Origin: Amblyomma americanum
Lineage: Eukaryota > Arthropoda > Arachnida > Ixodida > Ixodidae
Reading direction: 5' to 3'
Assembly: GCF_052857255.1 (NCBI RefSeq)
Contig: NC_135500.1
Span: 48,200,272 to 48,264,271 of the forward strand
Length of the DNA: 64,000 nucleotides
Shown: one piece after another, positions 56,641-64,000 of the stretch
How the letters are laid out: the number at the start of each line of letters is the position of its first letter
Position numbering within the stretch: the first letter of the stretch is position 1
Notes under the pieces: generated by a model
What the model was told of the DNA's origin: nothing
Database searches by the model: none
Seen by the model: only the letters and a program-made list of their open reading frames with translations
Made by a program: the position numbers and the translations under genes

Positions 56641-58208
56641 CAGTGGACACGACAGACAGCGTAACGGCTTGAGGTGGCGGAGGAGGTCGGCGGCTGGCAC
56701 CAGACGGGCTGCCAGCAGAGGAGGCGAGACTGACTGCAGAGAAGCGTTGCCCTCCGAGGGACACCTGATTCCCTTCGGCCCATCCCCAACGAGGCCATCG
56801 GCCTTCCCGTCGTAACGGCCGCGGGTTCCTAGAAACTTGGCGGGAGCCCTTGGTCTGCTGCATGAGCAGCGACGACGAAAAACCGTTGGGCGAAGATGTG
56901 CAGAGAGAGAGAGAGAGAAAGAGAGAAAGGGAATCTCCAGAGAGACGCGGCGGGGCCAGCGGAGACAGAGGAAAGGAGTCGAGCAGATACGGGCGAGGCG
57001 AACAGACGCAAGATCGCGCTGGTTCGTAGTCAGCGAGGCCGGATCTCAGCGTCCGTAGCAAATTGACCGCCAGCCGAAACGCCCAAGAATCCTGTGGTCT
57101 CGACCCGTCATAACACCGCCAGCCGTGGCCTTGTGTGTCAGCGCTCACCAGTCTCTCAGGAGGCGTGCGTTCAAATCCCCCCGCTGCCACCACTTGTGAT
57201 GTTCCCGCCTTTAGGGGGTCAGTCACAATATCTATGGCTCCTGCTGAAGCAAGGAGAATTGAACCAACAAGGCGGTAACCCTGCAAAACAATGTTTGTTC
57301 CTCTCTGCCTAAAGGCAAAGCTGGTAGTGCGCTCACCGCTGGCTTTCAGGAGCCTCTGGTTGTAGGTCCGGCAGATCGGGGCTCCACTCCGATCGTCTCG
57401 CGCTGGCGGGCCGCGGCTGCTTCAGCTCTCCCGTGGTCTGCCTGTCTTCTCGGCGTCTCGGCTGGCGGTGCTGCGTAACGGCTCGAGGTGGCGGAGGAGG
57501 TCGGCGGCTTGCACCAGATGGGCTGCCAGCAGAGGAGGCGAGACTGACTGCAGAGAAGCGTTGCCCTCCGAGGTGCACCTGATCCCCTTCGACCCGTCCC
57601 CAACGAGGCCATCGGCCTTCCCGTCGTAACGGCTGCGGATTCCTAGAAACTTGGCGGGTGCCCTTGGTCGGCTGCATGAGCAGCGATGGCGAAAAACCGT
57701 TGGGCGAGGATTACCAAGAGAGAGAGAGAGAGAAAAGGGGAATCTCCGGAGAGACGAGGCGGGGTCAGCGGAGACAAAGGAAGTGAGTCGAGCAGAGACG
57801 GGCGAGGCGAACAGACGCAATACCGCGCTGGTCTATAGTCAGCGAGGCCGGACCTCAGCGGCCGAGCAAACTGACCGCCAGCCGAAACGCCCAAGGGTCC
57901 TGTGGCCTCGACCCGTCATAACACCACCAGCCGAAACGCCAAAGAGTCCTGCGGCCTCGACCCATCACAGCACCACCAGCCGAGACGCCGAGAAGAGAGG
58001 CAGACCACGGGAGAGCCGAAGCAGCCGCGGCTTGTCGACGCTAGACGATCGGAGTGGAGCCGCGATCTACCGGATCGACAACCAGAGGCTCCTGAAAGCC
58101 AGCGGTGAGCGGACCACCAGTTTCGCCTTCAGGCAGAGAGGAATAAATATTGTTTTGCCTTGTTACCGCCTTGTGTGACTGACCCCCTGACAGGCGGGAA
58201 CGTCACAC
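56641..58208. mobile_element. Tandem and inverted repeat structure (probable LTR- or foldback-derived)
   Basis: A block of about 460 bases is present twice in direct order, at about 56662-57125 and about 57476-57930, 814 bases apart and well conserved ('ggcggaggaggtcggcggct', 'gaagcgttgccctccgaggg', 'gaaaaaccgttgggcga', a GA run, 'ccgccagccgaaacgcccaa'). Around the second copy, 57195-57475 and 57935-58208 are inverted copies of each other; the outer ends read tgtgatgttcccgcc and ggcgggaacgtcaca. The right arm holds 'gaataaatattg', a poly(A)-signal-like site. There is no convincing protein frame. Confidence 0.7.
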
Positions 58209-58582
58209 TGCCAACGGCTGTCGCGTCATCATTGTCTACGAAAAAGAATCATGGGAGAGCGCCCACTTCCCAGGAGCATTTAGGATGAGAAATTTTAGCT
58301 TCTGCCATATATTAATAAAGTTTCTTAAAACTTAAAAAGGGTGTTTTGAAAATATGGCATCAATGTCATATTACTTATGAATTTCTACACTTATTTAGAG
58401 ACACATGCAGCGCTACCGAGGTATCATTGCAGAGGGAACATACAGTGAAATAAAATATTACAATTGCCATAGTACACAAGGAAAACTTACCCCCCACTCG
58501 CATACATTGAATAAGACAGTGTTAACATTGAGAATCCTCCACAGATGAGCAGTCAACTATCTTTTTTGACAGTTTGTTTCAG
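58209..58582. other. Intron sequence, no gene seen
   Basis: AT-rich, no repeat recognised. It leads to the acceptor 'gacagtttgtttcag'. Confidence 0.45.
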
Positions 58583-58770
58583 ACTGATATTACATATGAA
58601 AACCGATTTGATGGGTATGGTGAAAAAGATGACATATGGAAAGAAAGAGCTCTGATAAGCATTAGTTCGACATATGATTTCTCGCACCTTAAAAACATTA
58701 ATACAACGTGTCGATACAAATTAAGGCAGCTGAACGTTGAGAGCATTGTCAGTCCCAGATTTGTTAAAAT
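58583..58770 (+). CDS. Host gene exon 7 candidate
   Basis: 188 bases, acceptor 'cagtttgtttcag', donor 'gtaagc', phase 0 in (fits exon 6) and phase 2 out. It encodes 'TDITYENRFDGYGEKDDIW' and then 'ALISISSTYDFSHLKNINTT' and 'CRYKLRQLNVESIVSPRFV'. The pattern of a strand 'ALISIS' followed by a Cys resembles the strand carried by the exon at 62256-62454, so the two may be duplicates or mutually exclusive. It is more AT-rich than the other exons. The family match is weaker than for exons 3-6. Confidence 0.5.
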
Positions 58771-58789
58771 GTAAGCGTTAGAGCATTTC

Positions 58790-60529
58790 TGCTTTACTGC
58801 GGAGGCGTCTACTGCTCAGTATTTTACTTGTACCAAACATTCCATTATAGCTGAAACGATGCGCCGAAAACCGCAGTCATTAGCGACAAAGCCAGCTGCA
58901 CAGTCCTGTATGCGTTCTAAATCATCTGGTTATATAGTCATGCGTGGATAGTACGGCAATGGCATAATAAATTAATGTCTCTCATTAGCGTTAGGTACAG
59001 CAGTTCTTTTATATCTTCTGGGGCTTTCGGGAAACTTCGTACGAAGAAATTCAACATTCTGAATGTTTTGCCTATTACGAATTAAGAATGAGTTCTCCCT
59101 GTTAAGTCATGCCTGAAACACACCCAGATACTGAAATTTTGATTTTTTTTTTCAAATGAGTAGAATTTGAATAGTATACCGAGTGTACTTGGTCACGTTT
59201 ACGCGTAAAAAAGATTTTTGCATTTATTTTATTTAATCGGGATTTTCCACATGATGCAGTATTAGTAGATGCTGTCTAGATTCTGTTGTAGACCGCTAAC
59301 ATTGTATTCGCTGACTATCGGGCTGTACGCGATGATGTAGTCTACGCATAAGCGAATTTTGCGCGAAGTTTTTCAAAAATATTACTAATATAAATTAAAA
59401 TCAATAAGTGTTCCAGAACGCGTCTCTGAGGTGCACTAGATGTAACATATGCAGAGTGGAGTGCGGCGTGATTATTTTGAACGTATTTTCAGGTAGTCAT
59501 GGACCCGTCTTATCACAGCGGACCGCATCCCAAAGAAAGCTAGATTATGAAATAAATGGGTATCAGATAAGCAGTCAAAAGTTTTTCTAATATAAAAATA
59601 TCTAGTGAACTTGATTTCCACGGTCATAAAAAAAATGCCATGAATAAATTCCAGCAACTGTGTGGTACTTGAGAAACCAGACCTCAAATCATGCTGCACT
59701 TTCGCGACGAAGGAAATATTTTCTTTGAAACCTCAGCCTTGGGGCTGTTCCTACGGACTGCTTCCGTGTTAACAATCTCTCAACGTTCAGGAAAAAACTG
59801 AGACTAACGATTTTGTGTACAGCATAACCAAATATTGAGTCACAACTTCAGCTGATGTTTTCAGAACATAGGAGACGATCAGGACCATTAGCGGTTTCAA
59901 TATTAAGCGTTTGCAACTGCTTTAAAATGCCGTTATATGTATCAAAGAATGGCGGCATAGGCACAGAAATAACTTGAGCGATTTCAAGAAGCTCTGCCCA
60001 AAGAGAAGTGCTAAAAGCTGATCGAAAGTAGTGGTTGAAGCAACAAGCCTAATCATAAGCATTAGTCATGTCAACTCCATCAACTGATAGGTGTGAAACA
60101 CCAACCTTTTCCTTCCACGCATTTGAAAAAAATCCATAGTTCCTTAGGTTACGTTGAATTTTTTGATACAAAGAACCCAAGCATTTATGTTTTAAAGCGG
60201 TAGGCTGGGCTAGTTGGTTTTGCATCTTCTTGCTTGTTCTCTTGCATCTTCTAGAGTTTGTCCCTTTCTTTCTGTCTGTGTTTGCTTGTGCGCTGCCATT
60301 TAATTAATAGGTTTTTAAACCATTATATTAACTTTAATATCACATAAAAAGGGCTTGATTGCTTGAACCGGGCGCAAGCAGTCGTTTTATTGGGTAGGAG
60401 GTGAGCAGACGGTGCCTCTTGTTGACTAGTGCGCGGATATCTTGATTTAACAAAGGCTTATGGTTTAGCTGTTTGGTAGACAGAGCTGAACTGTTGACGG
60501 GACATAAATGCCAAGGAGAGATTGATTTT
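58790..60529 (-). pseudogene. Jockey/CR1-type LINE, decayed
   Basis: From the 5' side on the minus strand: a linker piece before the RT ('LLNQDIRALVNKRHRLLTS', about 60390-60460); the block 'QHDLRSGFSSTTQLLEFIHG' (about 59640-59700) with the decayed aspartate region and 'HLFHNLAFFGMRSAVIRRV'; and the active-site area near 59300-59350 ('KIRLCVDYIIAYSPI', where the usual ADD is lost), followed by 'NLDSIY' and 'NKCKNL'. Many stops. It is one of the oldest copies in the window. Confidence 0.7.
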
Positions 60530-60815
60530 GTTTTGAGGGGTTTTAAGTCCCAAAGCGATTCAGACTGTGAGGGACGCCGTAGTGGCGGGCTCTGGTTAAT
60601 CTTGACCACCTGGGGTTCTAACGTGCACTGACATCACACGGTACACGGGCCTCTAGCATTGCGCCTCCAATGGAGACGTGTTCGATCTTGGCCGTGGCGG
60701 TCGCATTTCGATGGAGGCGCTCCATCGAAATGCGACCGTCACGGCCGGGATCGAACCCTCGTCTTTCGGGTCAACAGCTGAGCTCCATAACCGCAGAGCC
60801 ACAGAGGGGGCCGAA
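60530..60815 (-). repeat. Ruka-like SINE with an inverted duplication of its head
   Basis: The usual body is present in minus orientation ('gacgccgtagtggcgggctc', 'aacgtgcactgacatcacac'). Between body and head lies an inverted duplication: 60671-60716 and 60720-60765 are inverted copies, with a near-perfect core of 19-base arms and a 3-base spacer at 60698-60738. The head ends at 60815. Confidence 0.8.
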
Positions 60816-60984
60816 GAAAGATTCTAATTTGTTCTTAAAGAGCATGCAAGTCCTTTCGTAGTCCAGTGTAGGACTTCTACTTAAAAAATCGGGCAAGAAA
60901 GAAAGAAGACCACCTGATAAGGATGCATATTCGCCATTGTTGTGAAAATACACTTTCCTTGACTGTTAATGCGAGGACCGTGAC

Positions 60985-61620
60985 AGCGCCTTGCAAACCC
61001 AATGGCAGGCAGGGTGGCAGACCACTAAGCAGCACACAAATGCCTTTGGCCCGCGCGTAGTAGGTGTGATCTATAAGGTCCCATTCACATGTGCTCAGTT
61101 TTACGTTCAACAAACTGGAAGGTGCATCAATGGCCGTCTAAAAGAGCATGCGAACTTTACTCATGTTGAATGCGGGAAACACCTGCCAGGGCATTGTAAA
61201 GGCTGCCGTTCTGCACCGATTTCTAGCAATACAGTGAATTCAGGAACAAAAAAAAAAGACCAACTAGGAAGGAAATTTTTTGAAGTTACTGTCATTTTGG
61301 ACACTAACTCATGCGTTAGTGAACCGTGGCGATGCTTGACAAAGAATTTCAGTTCCTTACTTAGAATTACTTTTAGCTTCAGTCAACGTTAGCGCCTGTC
61401 GCTTAGTTGCATGTACCGTCTGTTTAATGTCATTTTCTTAGACTTCATTTCCCCTTCACTGTTCATCGCTATGTTGCTTCGGAAGCGCGCGCAATAGTAT
61501 ATATCTGTTGACGGGAGTTTCTATAAAAGTACAGTTTTAAATGGCGCTCTGCAATGCGTTTTTCTTACTGGTATCATTTCTGCTTCCGCACCGAAACATG
61601 TTGTCAAATAAATCAGTAAC
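60985..61620 (+). mobile_element. Penelope-like element, 3' fragment with GIY-YIG
   Basis: The frame 60991-61392 has the GIY-YIG core 'GVIYKVPFTCAQFYVQQTGR' with the following 'INGRLKEHAN' and the Cys/His end 'CGKHLPGHCKGC'. In the core the usual Gly of VGQTGR is Gln (VQQTGR), so the nuclease is likely dead. Non-coding tail sequence continues to about 61620 ('aaacatgttgtcaaataaat'). The RT is missing. Confidence 0.78.
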
Positions 61621-62255
61621 TGGCCTGGAAGTTTAGTCCTGAAATAAGGACACCACCCACAGCAGAAGACTTCGTATTTATTTTAAATTGTCAATAAATG
61701 GCCTGCTAGGCTAACCAGGATTCCTAGCAGGTGGCAGGGAGGGGCAGAATTGATCGAGAGCTCGCATTAGGAGCACTGCTATACGAAGTATCTATTGGAA
61801 ACACCCAAGGAAAACTACGCAGCAAATGCTAATTAGCATTCGCCTGCGTGCAGCCAGCCGAGCTCGTGAAGTTACATGCACTTATTCTCTATCAACTTTT
61901 CTACTGCGTTTCATTTGCTTTGACGAGGCATCGGAGTGGAAAAGTTCATCAGGGGTGGGTAAACAAATCATATATGAAGTGCGCTTTAGTGTCCGCCAGT
62001 AATGTGATGCAATGTAATAGGTTAAACGGTGGTCACCGCACTGTTGCACTATGCTTTTGTGTGCAAGGTTTTTATCGTTTTAATGCTATCCTTGGCTCTC
62101 CAATGTTGATGTGGCGTATTCAATACGTCGATACGAATCTTTGCCTAGTGCTTGTTTTCGCCCTGACGCCCTGTCATTTGGGCTTTAATACAAAACTGCC
62201 GACTGAAAACGTGTAATATGCTCGGGTTCCAAATCGACCGCCAAGTCTCCTCGAG
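61621..62255. other. Intron sequence, no gene seen
   Basis: The frame at 61848-62216 has no splice borders and no domain. Nothing else can be supported here. Confidence 0.4.
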
Positions 62256-62454
62256 CCGTGTTTCCGTGGCCGCGTTGCAGGAGCGCCACGTAGAGCTGGT
62301 GAGCGAATGGGCGAGCAGCATTCCCGACACCTTGCGGTTGGGGCTGTCCTTGGAGATGGGCGTCACCAGCTACGTGCTGGCCAATCGCAGCACGCACCGC
62401 CGCGATGCTCCCTTCGCGCCCTGCCTCCAGTCTTCGCTCGACAGCTACGAACAG
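62256..62454 (+). CDS. Host gene exon 8 candidate
   Basis: The frame encodes 'RVSVAALQERHVELVSEWA', then 'TLRLGLSLEMGVTSYVLAN' and 'APFAPCLQSSLDSYEQ', and ends at the donor 'gtacgc' in phase 0. Composition is GC-rich as in exons 3-6. Two acceptors are possible: 'ccaagtctcctcgag' (start 62256), which fits the phase of exon 7, and 'gtggccgcgttgcag' (start 62281), which looks stronger but is phase 0 and would instead fit exon 6 directly. With the second choice exon 7 would be skipped. The strand 'LRLGLSLEMG' plus the Cys fits the family. The gene should continue beyond it. Confidence 0.62.
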
Positions 62455-64000
62455 GTACGCGCCACGAAGACGCCGGCTAGCTCTTCGCGCATACCTCTTG
62501 TACGGCGCTCCTGATGCTGACTGTGGTCTGCCTAACTGGAGCAGTTTACGCAAGCGATACGTGCTGTGCTTTTACGCTCTTTCCTAGCTTTAATTGCATT
62601 GTCAATTGTTTCCTTTTGCTGACGTTGTGTGGCGGAATAACGGATAACGTACTGCAATTTGGGAATCCCACTTACACGTCCTGCCTAATGAAAACGAGGT
62701 ATAGGTGGGCATCGCCCTATGGGAAGACTGCAGTTCGCGCTGCGAATGGATAGCTGAAAGAGGGGAAAGGTGGGGAGGGGGGTCTGGTAAAGCTGAAGTC
62801 TTCCATTCATCACACCCTGTAAAGTTCTTTTAGTGGATTTATAGGGTTACCACCTTCCGTAAGTTCATACTAGCATGAAATCTTTGGAACGACATCGATA
62901 TAAATAGCAAATTATTCCCGCAGTGTATACCAGGAAGAGTGATGGCAACTTGCTTGCGTATCGGTCAGCTATGGCCACTTAATAAGACCGTGAAATGATA
63001 TGTACTAAGGTTAGGAAAAGCACGCGAGTGTTCAGTATTCCATCACTAGGCAGTGCACGGAAAAGAGTGACTTAAGCTAGCGTCAGTAACGACGAATATA
63101 TCAGCGTATAAAAAACGATGCCCTTCCTTTCCCCTTCACATTACAACACTGACGTGCCAAATAAAATAATAAAGTTAGAGGTCACAACTGCACCCCGCTG
63201 TGCTTCATCCCGCCAACGTCATTTGTGCACGCCCAATGAAAAGGCTTGCCCGTATTGAGCACTCGCGTCAAGTGAGGATCGGCGGCTAAGAACGCGTGGT
63301 GAGGTGCCGCCGTACTCAGTTGCGTGCAGCAAGTTTTTAAAATTACCTTTAAGTTAAAGATTCCACACACAGCTTTTGACCTTGACTTGGATACTCATAA
63401 AGGTCACGTATAGAGATTTGTAGCATTAGAATATGGAAATCAAAATCATTTCAGAGTCCCTTCAATAGCTCGCACACTTGTGACTAGTCCTCTAGAAATA
63501 TAAATTACAAGGAAAAGGATTTCGCTGAACCAAATACTTGTCGTCAAAATGACATTGGTGGAGTTCAGAGCCTCAGGAAAAGCGACGTAGGTTTGCTAAA
63601 GCTTTCTGAGTTTATTTACTCTACGAAAAGAACATGGAACAATGCATGCATGTTTTCTCTAGATTAAAATTTTTTACGCCTCAGAAAAGCGTGGGGTTGC
63701 TAAAGCGCGCCTCTTGTGGTTTTGCGAAGAAACAAACTTCAGAATGTTTCTGAATATACGAGGGCTGTTAAAACTCATCAGCACACACACGTGTGGCGAC
63801 AGTCATAATCAATTTCCTCACAGCTTTGCGTTGCTGCCTAAAGGGCCATTCAGATGTCTGTCGTTGCCAAAGGCTAGAATCCTAAGCGGAATCCTCATAT
63901 ATGTCGCTCTCGAAAAGGGCATTTTGAATGCGTCGGTTTTCTTTACACGTTCGCCCTTTTCAATCAACTGGACTGTGTGTTGCATAGCTGCAAATTCCAG
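62455..64000. other. No gene seen to the window end
   Basis: No further exon of the host gene is visible, although the model needs more. The frame on the minus strand at 63182-63370 has no supporting feature. The sequence is AT-rich and without repeats that I can name. Confidence 0.4.

Larger units (their letters stand above)
16579..62454 (+). other. Predicted host gene span: type II membrane protein with tick-expanded (GH18-like) ectodomain
   Basis: Eight exon candidates, all on the plus strand, all bounded by AG and GT, form one model: 16579-16679, 25114-25383, 53584-53803, 54485-54638, 54741-54862, 55798-55915, 58583-58770 and 62256-62454. Splice phases fit at every join (1, 1, 2, 0, 2, 0, 2). 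The start lies upstream of the window part seen (the first exon needs a phase-2 donor before it). The end is probably beyond 64000. The first introns carry nearly all the mobile elements and two other gene-like loci. Family: I recall many tick proteins with 'LLCTVG...PPDGLCD' ectodomains; calling the fold GH18-like is inference. Confidence 0.6.

Noticed and set aside
56351..57286. A 311-codon minus-strand gene
   Set aside because: It runs through a poly(C) tract and a GA run inside the repeat structure, which gives Gly- and Ser/Leu-rich low-complexity sequence; no domain and no splice logic.

Overview
The window looks like nuclear DNA of a hard tick (Ixodidae, most likely a metastriate such as Rhipicephalus, Dermacentor, Hyalomma, Haemaphysalis or Amblyomma). 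I base this on tRNA-derived SINEs that match my memory of the tick Ruka family, on RTE, I-type and Jockey/CR1-like LINEs, on Penelope-like elements with GIY-YIG endonucleases, and on exons of a tick-expanded protein family. No database was searched. Almost all of the 64 kb is repeats; host coding sequence is a few small exons with GT-AG borders.

Left part (1-16.5 kb): inverted SINE pieces flank a 554-base (GT)n tract. A 47-base-arm hairpin follows. From about 3.0 to 15.1 kb lies one minus-strand RTE LINE, cut into pieces by later insertions: a GC-rich block, the 3' end of an I-type LINE, an (AT)n tract, a complete 7.9-kb Ty3/gypsy LTR retrotransposon (5727-13613, 4-base target duplication, LTRs about 99% alike by eye), and a MITE-like inverted repeat with a TA duplication.

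Host gene (16.6 kb to beyond 62.4 kb, plus strand): a transmembrane exon at 16579, a Ser/Thr/Glu-rich linker exon at 25114, and five or six exons at 53584-62454 fit one gene by splice phase. The protein would be a type II membrane protein with an ectodomain of the tick-expanded family that I regard as chitinase (GH18)-like. Its second and third introns (9-53 kb apart in total) hold most of the remaining window.

Inside these introns: degraded gag (17-19 kb); Penelope-like elements (20-21.5 and 27.4-29.1 kb); two I-type LINE fragments (30-33 kb); a small two-exon P2X7-C-terminal-like gene (33.5-39.6 kb) whose intron holds a degraded LINE; a minus-strand, intron-split and broken transposase-like locus (40-42.2 kb); and an I-type LINE inserted in a SINE with its 5' half inverted (44.1-47.6 kb), the signature of twin priming. 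The right part has more RTE tails (50-53 kb), a tandem plus inverted repeat structure (56.6-58.2 kb), a decayed Jockey/CR1-like LINE, a SINE and a Penelope fragment.

The most interesting items are the 46-kb host gene model, the twin-primed LINE, the P2X7-like gene, the transposase-like locus, and the gag-pol slippery site of the LTR element.
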